From the NCBI RefSeq assembly GCF_037190085.1, contig NZ_JBBCJO010000005.1, positions 62,001 through 126,000 on the forward strand: 64,000 bases of DNA, written 5' to 3'. This DNA is from Gemmatimonas aurantiaca (lineage in GTDB: Bacteria > Gemmatimonadota > Gemmatimonadetes > Gemmatimonadales > Gemmatimonadaceae). Made by a program: the position numbers and the translations under genes. Below, piece by piece: positions 9,143-17,730 of this stretch (within the stretch, counting starts at the first letter, position 1; each line of letters opens with the position of its first letter). Under the pieces are notes generated by a model. It was not told the origin of the DNA and searched no databases. It was given only the letters and a program-made list of their open reading frames with translations.

Positions 9143-10530
9143 GCAAGAGCACGCGCAGCACCGGCCCGTCGCTCTTCGCGTCGCGTGTGGCCGAGCCACT
9201 CGCCGCGCGCATGCGTCCACGCACGCTCGAGGAATATCTCGGGCAGGAGCACCTGCTCGGCGTGGGCATGCCGCTTCGTGAAGCGTTGTCGCGTGGCAAG
9301 GTCGACTCCATGGTGTTCTGGGGACCGCCCGGCGTGGGGAAAACCACACTCGCGCGTCTGCTCGCGCAATCCGCCGATGCGGCCTTCGTGTCGTTCTCGG
9401 CCGTCAGCGATGGCGTGGCGCGTGTGCGGGAGATCGTGGCCGAAGCGGAAGCGCGGCGGAACACCGGCCGTGGCACCATTCTCTTCGTCGACGAGATCCA
9501 TCGATTCAATCGCGCGCAGCAGGACGCATTTCTGCCGCACGTGGAAGCCGGCACCATCGTGCTCATCGGCGCCACCACCGAGAATCCGTCGTTCGCGCTC
9601 ACGGGCGCGTTGTTGTCGCGTGTGCGCGTGATGGTGCTGGAATCCATTCCGGCTTCTTCACTGGATGCGCTGATCACGCGTGCGCTGACCGATCGCGATC
9701 GTGGTCTGGGTGAACGCGCACTCACCATCGACGAGGATGCACGGCAGGTGCTGGCCGAGTCGTCGGATGGGGATGCCCGGCGTCTGCTGGGCATTCTCGA
9801 AGCGGCCGCGGCACTGGTGGACGATGGAAGTGTCGTGACACGATCGATCGTGGAAGCCGCGATGCAGTATCGTCCGCCGCGGTACGACAAGTCGGGCGAG
9901 GAGCACTACAATCTCATCTCGGCGCTGCACAAGGCGTTGCGCGGCAGTGATCCGCACGGTGCGTTGTACTGGCTGGCCCGCATGATCCAGGGCGGTGAAG
10001 ACCCGCGATACATCGCCCGTCGTATGGTGCGCATGGCCACCGAGGATATCGGGCTCGCCGATCCACAGGCCCTGACCATCGCGATGACGGCGGCGCAGAC
10101 GTACGAACGACTGGGGACCCCCGAAGGCGAACTCGCGTTGGCCGAAGCCGCCGTGTATCTGGCGACAGCCCCCAAGTCGGCGCGATTGTATGAAGCATGG
10201 AAGGCCGCGCAGGAAGCCGCACACGACACACCGGCGGCCCCGGTGCCCATGCACTTGCGCAATGCGCCCACAAAGCTCATGAAGGAACTCGGCTATGGGG
10301 CAGGGTACCAGTATGCGCACAGCGTACCGGACGCCTACCTGCCACAGTCGTATCTCCCCGCGCAGGTGGGAGAGCAGGTGTTCTACGAACCCGGACCATT
10401 CGGATTCGAGAAGGACATCGGCAAACGTCTCGCCTGGTGGGCATCGCTGCGCGCCCGGGCGGAAGGCCAGAGTGAAGAACAAAACACTGCGGAACCCTCA
10501 ACGAGTGAACAGTCAGGAGAGATGACGTGA
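9139..10530 (+). CDS. rarA: Replication-associated recombination protein A (AAA+ ATPase)
   Basis: RarA/MgsA is a clamp-loader-related AAA+ ATPase that acts at stalled replication forks. The 463-residue product begins with the typical RPRTLEEYLGQEHLLG. It has Walker A (GPPGVGKTT, about residue 65), Walker B with DEIHRFNRAQQDAFLPHVE, sensor 1 (GATTENPSF) and the later YHLISALHK-type segment (EEHYNLISALHKALRGSDPHGALYWLARM). The C-terminal oligomerisation domain includes RNAPTKLMKELGYG. The GTG at 9139 overlaps the upstream stop. The ribosome-binding region is inside the previous gene, so translation is likely coupled. Family identity is clear. Confidence 0.95.
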   Translation: MSKSTRSTGPSLFASRVAEPLAARMRPRTLEEYLGQEHLLGVGMPLREALSRGKVDSMVFWGPPGVGKTTLARLLAQSADAAFVSFSAVSDGVARVREIVAEAEARRNTGRGTILFVDEIHRFNRAQQDAFLPHVEAGTIVLIGATTENPSFALTGALLSRVRVMVLESIPASSLDALITRALTDRDRGLGERALTIDEDARQVLAESSDGDARRLLGILEAAAALVDDGSVVTRSIVEAAMQYRPPRYDKSGEEHYNLISALHKALRGSDPHGALYWLARMIQGGEDPRYIARRMVRMATEDIGLADPQALTIAMTAAQTYERLGTPEGELALAEAAVYLATAPKSARLYEAWKAAQEAAHDTPAAPVPMHLRNAPTKLMKELGYGAGYQYAHSVPDAYLPQSYLPAQVGEQVFYEPGPFGFEKDIGKRLAWWASLRARAEGQSEEQNTAEPSTSEQSGEMT

Positions 10531-11057
10531 AGACGCTGCCCACCACCCGCCGCTGGAGTTCGCGCGCTGTCCGACGTCTGGCGTCCCGACCGGTGATGCT
10601 GGTCACGCTGGCCCTTGGTGTTGCCGGTGCCGCGGCCTGCTCGACACTCGGTCGCGCGAGTTTCAAGGAGCCCGATGTGCAGTTGCGGGAGTTCACCATC
10701 ACGGGACTTGGACTCACCGGCGGGAGCGTCGACGTCGTGCTGCAGGTGTACAACCCCAACGGCTACAAACTCGACGCGCTCAAGATGACCTATCAGGTCG
10801 ACGTCGATTCCATCAAGCTGGGTGATGGGGAACTCGATGGCCGGTTCGTGGTGCCCGAGAAAGATTCGTCGATCGTGCGCCTGCCGGTGCGCTTCACGTA
10901 CGCCGGTCTCGGCGCCGCGGGACGGTCGATGCTGAACGCCGGGACCATCAACTATCGCGTGCGTGGAGATTTCACGGTCGCGACCCCCATCGGCAATTTC
11001 ACCCGTCCGTACGACCGCCGCGGCCGCTATTCTTCGGTGGGCGGCAACGGGCGCTGA
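10527..11057 (+). CDS. LEA type 2 family lipoprotein
   Basis: This is a probable periplasmic or outer-membrane lipoprotein with an LEA14/WHy-type fold. The 176-residue precursor has a basic N-terminus, a hydrophobic stretch and a lipobox AAAC with Cys at residue 38. The mature part (REFTITGLGLTGGSVDVVLQVYNPNGYKLDALKMTYQVDVD) carries the NPN motif found in LEA2 domains. Such proteins are linked to desiccation or envelope stress in bacteria, but their biochemical role is unsettled. The GTG start overlaps the rarA stop by four bases. The long basic pre-region suggests the true signal peptide may start a little later. Confidence 0.8.
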   Translation: MKTLPTTRRWSSRAVRRLASRPVMLVTLALGVAGAAACSTLGRASFKEPDVQLREFTITGLGLTGGSVDVVLQVYNPNGYKLDALKMTYQVDVDSIKLGDGELDGRFVVPEKDSSIVRLPVRFTYAGLGAAGRSMLNAGTINYRVRGDFTVATPIGNFTRPYDRRGRYSSVGGNGR

Positions 11058-11190
11058 CCCGCCGTCGGCGCCTTCTTCGGCAGACACTTCGCAGACATTT
11101 CGCAGGTAGACACACATCAGTCGCGAACCGATTTCTCTCACGCCCCAGGTCGAGCGGGCGATTCTGGTCAGCGCGCCATTCAAGCGCGGT

Positions 11191-12444
11191 ATGGCCAAAC
11201 ACTTCGTGGACGAGCACCTCGAGGAACTGGCGCGTCTGGCCGATACGGCCGGCGCGCAGGTCGTGGGCACCCTCACGCAGCAACTCGATCGTCCGCATCC
11301 GGCCACGTACCTCGGCACGGGCAAGGTCGAGGAACTGAAGCTGCGCATTCAGGAACTCGACGCCACGCTGGTCATCTTCGACGATGAACTCACGCCCGCC
11401 CAGGGCAAGAACATCGAGGAGATCGTCCGCACGCGCGTGATGGATCGCGCGGAGCTCATTCTCGACATCTTCGCCACCCGTGCCCGGTCGAGTGAGGCGC
11501 GCATGCAGGTGGAGCTGGCGCAGCTCGAATACATGCTGCCGCGTCTGACGCGCATGTGGACCCACCTCGAGAAGATGCGCGGTGGTATCGGTATGCGCGG
11601 TCCCGGCGAAACACAGTTGGAAACCGACCGCCGGCTCATCCAGCATCGGATCCGCGTGCTGAAGGAGCGGTTGATCGATGTCGAACGCGCGCGCGAGATC
11701 CAGCGGCAGGGACGGCGCACCCAGTTCCGCGTGGCGCTCGTGGGCTATACCAACGCGGGCAAGTCGTCCATCCTGCGTGCGCTGGCCGCGGATGGCGACG
11801 TGTTCGTGGAAGACCGGCTCTTCGCCACGCTCGATCCGCTCACACGCGAAGTCGACATCGGCGACGGGTACACGATGTTGCTCACCGACACGGTGGGATT
11901 CATCCGCAAGCTGCCGCACCATCTCGTGGCCTCCTTCCGCGCCACGCTGGCCGAGGCGCGTGAGGCGGACCTGCTGCTGCACGTGATCGACGCGAGCCAT
12001 CCAGCGTGGGAAGAACACCGAGACGTGGTGGATGGCGTGCTCGCGGAACTCGGGCTCGCCGAACGACCCATGCGCTATGTGATGAACAAGATGGACGCCG
12101 TGGCGCCCGAGCTGCGCAGCGGTGTGCGCGAACGGGTGGCCAATCTGATGCCGGAGTCGTTGTTCGTGTCCGCCATCGAACCGGGCGGACTGGAATCGCT
12201 GCGCACCGTATTGCTGGAGAGCATGCGTCGCCAGCGTCCGGTGCTCGAAGTGCGCATTCCCGCCGCCAATGGACGACTCATCGCCGAAGTGCATCGTGAT
12301 GGCGAAGTGCTCGATCAGCGCCACGACGAGGATCTCATCGTGTTGCGGGCGCGGCTCGACGAGCGCGCCATCGGCCGGTTGCGACAGGCGGGAGTGAGTG
12401 TGACCGTGACGCAGGCGGCGCGGCCGGCGGTGATGGGGATGTAG
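11191..12444 (+). CDS. hflX: HflX, ribosome-associated GTPase
   Basis: HflX binds the 50S subunit and splits stalled 70S ribosomes under stress. Seen are the N-terminal nucleotide-binding-like domain (GTLTQQLDRPHPATYLGTGKVEEL), the glycine-rich linker RGGIGMRGPGETQLETDRR, the G1 loop GYTNAGKSS, the G3 DTVGFI, the G4 NKMD and the C-terminal domain. ATG at 11191 is the first standard start, giving 417 residues. HflX-like sequence (TPQVERAILVSAPFKRG) continues upstream in frame back to a stop at 11107, so the protein probably starts near an ATC at 11116. It lies 140 bases after the lipoprotein gene and is the last core gene before the accessory island. Confidence 0.94.
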   Translation: MAKHFVDEHLEELARLADTAGAQVVGTLTQQLDRPHPATYLGTGKVEELKLRIQELDATLVIFDDELTPAQGKNIEEIVRTRVMDRAELILDIFATRARSSEARMQVELAQLEYMLPRLTRMWTHLEKMRGGIGMRGPGETQLETDRRLIQHRIRVLKERLIDVERAREIQRQGRRTQFRVALVGYTNAGKSSILRALAADGDVFVEDRLFATLDPLTREVDIGDGYTMLLTDTVGFIRKLPHHLVASFRATLAEAREADLLLHVIDASHPAWEEHRDVVDGVLAELGLAERPMRYVMNKMDAVAPELRSGVRERVANLMPESLFVSAIEPGGLESLRTVLLESMRRQRPVLEVRIPAANGRLIAEVHRDGEVLDQRHDEDLIVLRARLDERAIGRLRQAGVSVTVTQAARPAVMGM

Positions 12445-12516
12445 GCAGGGTTGGCGGGGGGGTAGTTTCGGCAGCCGCGGTACCCGCAGCGCCAGTTGGC
12501 ATCGCGTAACCGCGGG

Positions 12517-12530
12517 AGGCCGATGATCGT
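12517..12530 (+). repeat. Left copy of 14-base direct repeat bracketing the island
   Basis: AGGCCGATGATCGT occurs here and again at 23176-23189. The left copy overlaps a perfect 8-bp hairpin (12520-12527 with 12534-12541) that could be the hflX terminator or a remnant of one. The sequence between the two copies is the visibly lower-GC accessory region. Confidence 0.5.
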
Positions 12531-12541
12531 CCTATCATCGG
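12520..12541 (+). terminator. Hairpin after hflX, possible terminator
   Basis: CCGATGAT pairs with ATCATCGG around a six-base loop, 75 bases after the hflX stop. There is no T-run behind it, so termination strength is doubtful. Confidence 0.35.
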
Positions 12542-12711
12542 CTGAGGCGGCGTGAGATCGATGGGCAAGCTGGCCTGCAAGAATTCGCGTTGAGTCTCCC
12601 AGCCATTGCTGTATTCCACCTCCCCAGCGGAGCCTGACTGTCCAGTTCCCGGCGCCGTTTCATCGGTGAGTGTGAATCGGAAAGGGCACTGCCGACATGG
12701 AGTAGACCGCA

Positions 12712-14598
12712 TTGCGCAAATCCCAGTGGTATTTTCGGAGATTCGCCCCGGGCGACAACCTCTCGGACCCGGACTTCGCAAAGGCACTCTTCGCCAGCGA
12801 TTCGGACTCTGCAGTCGCCCGCTCGCTTGTCAGAGAGGCGCTGCAGAACTCCCTTGATGCCAAGGCCGAGGATGCAGAGAAGGTTCGTATCCGGATTGCG
12901 ATAAATCGAGGGCTGTCTGCAGCGTCGGTTCCGAAGGCAGCCCCGTTCTTTTCTGGTATTGAACACCATGTCGATGCCACCGACAATGGACTACATGACA
13001 GGCCGACACTTGGTGAGTCGGTTCCATTCCTTGTCCTCGAGGACTTTGGAACCAGGGGACTGCAAGGCTCGCCGGATCATTGGCGGCCAATCGAAATTGG
13101 AGCCAATGCCTTCTTCCTCTTCTTTCGGGCACTCGGACGCAGTGGAAAGGCAGATGAATCCCGGGGAAGGTGGGGTGTCGGAAAATTCGTGTTTCCGATG
13201 TCCAGTCGTGCTCACGTGTTCTGGGCCCTTACCATCCCTGCAGACACCAACGTGCCGCTCCTCATGGGGCGCACGGTGCTGCGAACGCATCAGGCCGAAG
13301 GTGAACAATGGCATCCTGACGGCCACTGGGGCGAGAGGCGAGAGGTCGATTCGCAACTGGTGACACCTGTCCGTGACGCGGAGACAATCGCGCAGTTCGT
13401 TGATGCCTTTGGAGTGGCAAGGCGCAGGGAACCCGGCTTGTCCGTGGTGGTGCCCTGGTTGGTCGATGAGATCGATAGGAACACTATCCGCGACGCGGTG
13501 CTGAGTGAGTATTTTCTACCGCTGCTCCGCGGAGAGCTCGTGGTCGAGCTCTCGGAGAACGGAGAGATGGAGATCATCGACGGTGCCGCTGTTCGGACCT
13601 ATGCGGAGACCGCCGAAGATCGGCACTTGAAGGAACGTCTGGCACTGGCGGTTTCGGTTGTGGACCGGACAGGAATCATGCTCGAATGGCCCGTGCCGCT
13701 ACGCTACGATGATTTGACGCTTCGTCGGGATGACCTGCCAGATGGACTGCGGGAGACCTTGAGTGCGAGCCTCGACGAGGGACATGCGGTGGCAGTGCGG
13801 ATCTCCGTATTCGTGGGGCGAAAGGATTCGACCGCCCCCCGCCAGGGATATCTCACTGTCCATCTCCGCAGAGTGGACCGCCTCGGCGGGCTCCGTCCGT
13901 TGATCATTCGGGATGGGATTTCCCTTCCTGAGGACAAGACCAAGATGGTGTTCGATCACGTATCGCTCCTCGTTGCTGAGCGGTGTGCAATGGCATCGGC
14001 CATCGGTGATGCGGAAACGCCTGCTCACGAACAGATGCAGCACGAGCTCCTCAAGGATCGGTACAAGTATCCGAAGAAGCTGGTGACCTTCGTTCGCGAA
14101 TCCGCCGGTTCGTTGGTGCGGGCCCTGCGTCGCGGAGATGGCGAGGATGACCCACTCACGTTGGCGTCCTACTTTCCACTTGAGGCGGACACAGGGCCGC
14201 AGTTGCTGGTCCCGACAGTGAGATCCAAAGGCAAGAAGGCCGGTGAGAGCCTGCCGCCACTTCCCCCTCCGCGTCCACGCCGGTTCCGCGTGACGCGCGT
14301 GTCCGGTGGCTTTACCATCTCAGGTATTCCGGGTTCGGGACGCCTGCTTGATGAACTCAACGTGCAAGTCGCCTATGATGTGCGCCGCGGCGACCCGTTT
14401 TCCAAGTACCGCCCGTATGACTTCGATCTCTCCGGAACAGGCCTCGAGACTGTCGCGGAAGGCTGTGGCATCGTCGCTGATGCCGGCAATCGACTTGCCA
14501 TTCGTCCCGACCGGCCGGACTTCTCCATCACAGTCAGCGGATTCGATAGCCAGCGGGATCTGATCGTGCGGGTTACCGCCGCTGGGAAGGAATCATGA
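12712..14598 (+). CDS. GHKL-type ATPase (paraMORC/MutL-like), putative defence protein
   Basis: The 628-residue protein has a GHKL ATP-binding N-terminal domain: an N-box in REALQNSLDA (Glu42, Asn46), a G1-like box EDFGTRG (Asp111, Gly113) and a glycine-rich GRWGVGKF lid segment (141-149). The middle (about 190-450) is compatible with an S5-like transducer domain. The C-terminal part has a proline-rich linker (LPPLPPPRPRR) and a beta-rich end. GHKL proteins of the paraMORC group are known from restriction-modification neighbourhoods. Here it leads a three-gene operon facing an EcoRII-type set. The TTG start has GGAG at 12699-12702. Codon use and GC differ from the flanks. The ATPase fold is well supported; the exact family is inferred. 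Confidence 0.82.
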   Translation: MRKSQWYFRRFAPGDNLSDPDFAKALFASDSDSAVARSLVREALQNSLDAKAEDAEKVRIRIAINRGLSAASVPKAAPFFSGIEHHVDATDNGLHDRPTLGESVPFLVLEDFGTRGLQGSPDHWRPIEIGANAFFLFFRALGRSGKADESRGRWGVGKFVFPMSSRAHVFWALTIPADTNVPLLMGRTVLRTHQAEGEQWHPDGHWGERREVDSQLVTPVRDAETIAQFVDAFGVARRREPGLSVVVPWLVDEIDRNTIRDAVLSEYFLPLLRGELVVELSENGEMEIIDGAAVRTYAETAEDRHLKERLALAVSVVDRTGIMLEWPVPLRYDDLTLRRDDLPDGLRETLSASLDEGHAVAVRISVFVGRKDSTAPRQGYLTVHLRRVDRLGGLRPLIIRDGISLPEDKTKMVFDHVSLLVAERCAMASAIGDAETPAHEQMQHELLKDRYKYPKKLVTFVRESAGSLVRALRRGDGEDDPLTLASYFPLEADTGPQLLVPTVRSKGKKAGESLPPLPPPRPRRFRVTRVSGGFTISGIPGSGRLLDELNVQVAYDVRRGDPFSKYRPYDFDLSGTGLETVAEGCGIVADAGNRLAIRPDRPDFSITVSGFDSQRDLIVRVTAAGKES

Positions 14599-15347
14599 GC
14601 ACGAGCCGCTTCAATTTCACCGGACGCAAGCGCATACCGCGCGAGAATGTGTGGGTTGGTGTCAGTGGAAATGGCCCCACCGCGATTGTCGAGGCGGGTT
14701 TCGATATCGGATCTCTGGGATTTCCTGTCACTGCGAAGGTGGTTCTCGAAGCTCAAGCCGGATGGACGATCCAGCGCTTCGACTGGGGCTCAGTGGGTCA
14801 GTCGGCGGAACCCGCCGATCGCCGCCTCCATGAATTCCGGTCGCACGCGGGACTGTTGTTCCGACTCAAGGTGATAGCGATCGGTGACAACGACGGGCGA
14901 TTGCTCGGCATCGCAGACAAGCTCAAGCCGACCGGTGGTCTGGAAGCGATGCCGCGGCAATCGCTTGTGGTGGTCCGTCCGCAGGATCTTGGTGATCGGG
15001 TCTGGAAGATCGACTTCGACGAATCGCAACCTCTCCTGCTCATCAACAGCCGATTGAACGACCACCAGGATTTTCTGAAGCGAAGAGAAGTTGCGGCATT
15101 GGTGCTTCCAGAAGCACTCCATCGGATTCTCGAGAAGGCCGTCGAGGTCGGTGCAGAGGATGCTGCTGCGGATGGCTGGCATACCATGGCAATTCGGCTC
15201 GGTGAGAGGCTTGCCGGTCGGATTGCACCTCAATCAGGCGACGATGAAGAGAATGATCGCTGGATCGACGAAGCGATCAGTACATTCTCGCGCAGGCACA
15301 ATCTCATGGAAGCTTTTGCAGGCGAGTCGGTGGAGGAACCACGGTGA
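14595..15347 (+). CDS. Uncharacterised protein, second gene of GHKL operon
   Basis: I do not recognise this 250-residue protein. It starts at an ATG that overlaps the GHKL stop (ATGA) and is preceded by a good GGAAGGAA ribosome-binding site. The N-terminal half looks beta-rich (ENVWVGVSGNGPTAIVEAGFDIG, VTAKVVLEAQAGWTIQRFDWG). The C-terminal half is helical (LVLPEALHRILEKAVEVGAEDAA). No catalytic motif, signal or membrane span is visible. Its tight coupling says it works with the ATPase, perhaps as an adaptor or DNA/substrate-binding partner; that is inference. Confidence 0.75.
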   Translation: MSTSRFNFTGRKRIPRENVWVGVSGNGPTAIVEAGFDIGSLGFPVTAKVVLEAQAGWTIQRFDWGSVGQSAEPADRRLHEFRSHAGLLFRLKVIAIGDNDGRLLGIADKLKPTGGLEAMPRQSLVVVRPQDLGDRVWKIDFDESQPLLLINSRLNDHQDFLKRREVAALVLPEALHRILEKAVEVGAEDAAADGWHTMAIRLGERLAGRIAPQSGDDEENDRWIDEAISTFSRRHNLMEAFAGESVEEPR

Positions 15348-16057
15348 CGATGTTGCGATCGCTTACCCATGAGGGACGACGCCATGCCGCAGACATGCTT
15401 GCGCGCGTCCGTTCAGGAGAGGCCTCCCAACTCGATATGACGGAGTTCGATCATCCGAGCCACTCAGGGGAGACTGGCCTTTCTTTCCCGGATCCGACTG
15501 GGGAGTCGGTTGCCTCGCGTTGGCATCTCGGGGCCTGGCTGTTCCGGACTTTCGCAGGGGCTGAAGAGAAGATGGATGCCGGGGCGTGGTCCTGGTTGGG
15601 ATTGCATTTGTTCGACGTGTTGTGCCCGCCGAAAGCAGGGGTGCGCAAGGTACGAGAGGACGCGCGCTACCTCTTGGAGGCTGGCGACTATCGAAAGGCA
15701 TATCGTCATCTGCTTGCGGGGCCATTCCTGCTCATGCAAGCGCATCGTTCAGATCCCGATGCCGTGCGCGGACTGCTCGCCACATCACCTGACGCTCCCG
15801 GTGAAGTCTATGAACAGCTGGCCGCCCGCAAGTACACCGTGACCAGTCGTGCCGTTGTTCAAGTGGCGACATTCCTCTACTTCGATCTCAGAACTGGAAA
15901 ACTCAAGCGTGGTGCGGGTGGATCGACTGCGGGAAGCCCTCGCCGATTGAGCGAAGTGCTTCAACAATTCGACCTCACCTACGACCTGCAAGCCATCTCC
16001 GCGCAGCGACTCGTCGGACTGTTGCCGAAGGAGTTCGGTCGGTTCTTGCGAGCATAG
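15344..16057 (+). CDS. Uncharacterised protein, third gene of GHKL operon
   Basis: This 237-residue protein is also unrecognised. It starts at GTG overlapping the previous stop (GTGA), so the three genes form one translation-coupled unit. It is rich in aromatic and charged residues, with AWSWLGLHLFDVLCP, an arginine/tyrosine helix (VREDARYLLEAGDYRKAYRHLLAGPFLL) and a C-terminal block SEVLQQFDLTYDLQAISAQRLVGLLPKEF. No nuclease or helicase motif is obvious. It ends 36 bases from the convergent end of the EcoRII-type endonuclease gene. Its role in a defence complex is inferred only from position. Confidence 0.75.
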   Translation: MTMLRSLTHEGRRHAADMLARVRSGEASQLDMTEFDHPSHSGETGLSFPDPTGESVASRWHLGAWLFRTFAGAEEKMDAGAWSWLGLHLFDVLCPPKAGVRKVREDARYLLEAGDYRKAYRHLLAGPFLLMQAHRSDPDAVRGLLATSPDAPGEVYEQLAARKYTVTSRAVVQVATFLYFDLRTGKLKRGAGGSTAGSPRRLSEVLQQFDLTYDLQAISAQRLVGLLPKEFGRFLRA

Positions 16058-16093
16058 TCGGTACAAGTATCCGGTCGTTCTGCTTGCCAGAGC

Positions 16094-17326
16094 TCAGCTG
16101 CCCGATACTGCCCTGAGCTCGGCAAGCAACTGTTCGACGGTCAACAGATGCGGCCTCACCTCGTCCGGATAGTTCGACATGATCGGCTCCGGCACCACCA
16201 ATCGAATGCCCGCGTCCTGCATTTCCCTGAACTGCGGCACGGATACCCCTTCCTGCAGCGTGAGCAGGTGCTTGTCGGCAATGCGGTCCGCCTCATTGAG
16301 CACCTGCCGCCAACGGTCCTTGCAGGTGGTTTTCGCGGCCAGCATGCGCAGCGATGACGACGGAAATCGTGGGTCGTGATACGCGGCCTCCGACGGGAAG
16401 ATGAAATCCGGCGCCTTCCTGTTTTCGGTTCTCGCCTGCCACGCGAAGGGAATGCGCTCCTCGTTGAAGATCATGCGGGCGTGGAGTTCGAGCGAACGAC
16501 CGCTGCGTGACTTCCGTCGATTGGTGAGGGAACCGGCGAACTCCACGAAGGTCTCGACCGATTCGAAACCGCTGTTGATGCGAGGCATCGCATGATAGCG
16601 CTCGACGGAATAGAATACCTGCTCTTCGCAACGCCTGCGCTCGACAAGCCGCCGGTCGGCACTCCCATGTGCGAGGCGCCGGTGCGCTGCCCACGTCACG
16701 AGCGCCTCACCGTTCGGGAAGGCTGATCGCCAGTCTTCAGGAATCTCTTCATCGCGCAATGCACAGTTGCCACCGATCGCGGAAGTGATGTACGCACCGT
16801 TCGGCGATACGATGCGGCCCGCTCCGGGTGCGACATCCGGCAGTCTGTCGAGGAGATAGTCTTCTTCGGAAGGTGAGCGACAGCGCCATATGCGAAGCGC
16901 ATCGGCATCCGCATTCGATTGGATGCGGAAGGCGAAAATGACGAGAGAGCCGGTGGCATCCGGTTCGACAAGCGGGGAATCGGTGCTGCCCCAGCGGGTG
17001 AGTCGGGCTTCGTCCCTACCATTCTTCTGCCGCGACAGCCGTTTCGAGTTGTACCAGACCAGGCGCAGATCGAGGGACTCGCCGTGTGAATCGATATGCG
17101 TGGGCAGCGTCAGATCCGGATTGGACTCGCGCCCCGCCCGATCGGACAGCATCGGAAATGCCGTTGCGAAAAGCGACTTGCCAAGGTGTGGTCCACCCTG
17201 ATGCACGTTCTTCTTGGCATAGGTATCGTTTGCGGAGAGGTACTTGACGTACCAGAGCCATTCAGGCCCGGACACCGAGGCCAACCAATCGGCGAGTTGC
17301 AGCGTATCCGTATCGATGTCGCTCAT
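16094..17326 (-). CDS. EcoRII-type restriction endonuclease (C-terminal catalytic family)
   Basis: This is probably the type II endonuclease of the set. The 410-residue product has the EcoRII/PspGI-like catalytic region near its C-terminus. An ARMIFNEERIPF helix is followed by RKAPDFIFPSEAAYHD and then LRMLAAKTTCKDRWRQVLNEAD, which hold the family's acidic and Lys residues. The N-terminal 200 residues would be the DNA-binding effector part. EcoRII-type enzymes recognise CCWGG-like sites, but the site here is not readable from sequence. Start ATG at 17326 overlaps the vsr stop by four bases, so the two are coupled. A longer frame upstream lies inside vsr and is a shadow. Confidence 0.85.
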   Translation of the reverse strand: MSDIDTDTLQLADWLASVSGPEWLWYVKYLSANDTYAKKNVHQGGPHLGKSLFATAFPMLSDRAGRESNPDLTLPTHIDSHGESLDLRLVWYNSKRLSRQKNGRDEARLTRWGSTDSPLVEPDATGSLVIFAFRIQSNADADALRIWRCRSPSEEDYLLDRLPDVAPGAGRIVSPNGAYITSAIGGNCALRDEEIPEDWRSAFPNGEALVTWAAHRRLAHGSADRRLVERRRCEEQVFYSVERYHAMPRINSGFESVETFVEFAGSLTNRRKSRSGRSLELHARMIFNEERIPFAWQARTENRKAPDFIFPSEAAYHDPRFPSSSLRMLAAKTTCKDRWRQVLNEADRIADKHLLTLQEGVSVPQFREMQDAGIRLVVPEPIMSNYPDEVRPHLLTVEQLLAELRAVSGS

Positions 17327-17727
17327 CTGCGGATTCTCCTCACGAGTGCATCCAGTGCGCGCGTCGACGTTCGGCACTCCCACACGACGAACACACGCCA
17401 GCCCGACCGCCGGAGGGTTGCGATGTTTCGCGCATCCCGCTCGACGTTCTCCCGGAACTTCCGACTCCAGAACGCCGTGTTGGAGGACGGCGTGGCAGTC
17501 TGTGGACAACCTTCATGGCGGTGCCAGAAGCAACCATGCACGAACACCACGGCCTTCCAGCGTGCCAACACGATATCCGGACGCCCGGGCAGGCCGCGTT
17601 GATGGAGTCTGAACCTGAGACCGGCCCTGTGCAGGTGTGAACGTACCAACCGCTCCGGCATCGTGTCCCTTCCCTTGATGGAAGCCATCATGCGGCTTCG
17701 CTCGGACGGCGCAACGATGTCGGCCAT
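17323..17727 (-). CDS. vsr: Very short patch repair endonuclease
   Basis: Vsr nicks next to T:G mismatches that arise when 5-methylcytosine deaminates, starting very-short-patch repair. The 134-residue product has the whole family signature: SRMMASIKGRDTMPE, LRFRLHQRGLPGRPDIVL with the catalytic Asp, KAVVFVHGCFWHRHEGC with the zinc/active-site His and Cys, then a WSRKFRENVERD segment and WRVFVVWEC. It sits between methyltransferase and endonuclease, overlapping the latter, which is a common arrangement with Dcm-type methyltransferases. Confidence 0.95.
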   Translation of the reverse strand: MADIVAPSERSRMMASIKGRDTMPERLVRSHLHRAGLRFRLHQRGLPGRPDIVLARWKAVVFVHGCFWHRHEGCPQTATPSSNTAFWSRKFRENVERDARNIATLRRSGWRVFVVWECRTSTRALDALVRRIRR

Positions 17728-17730
17728 GAA

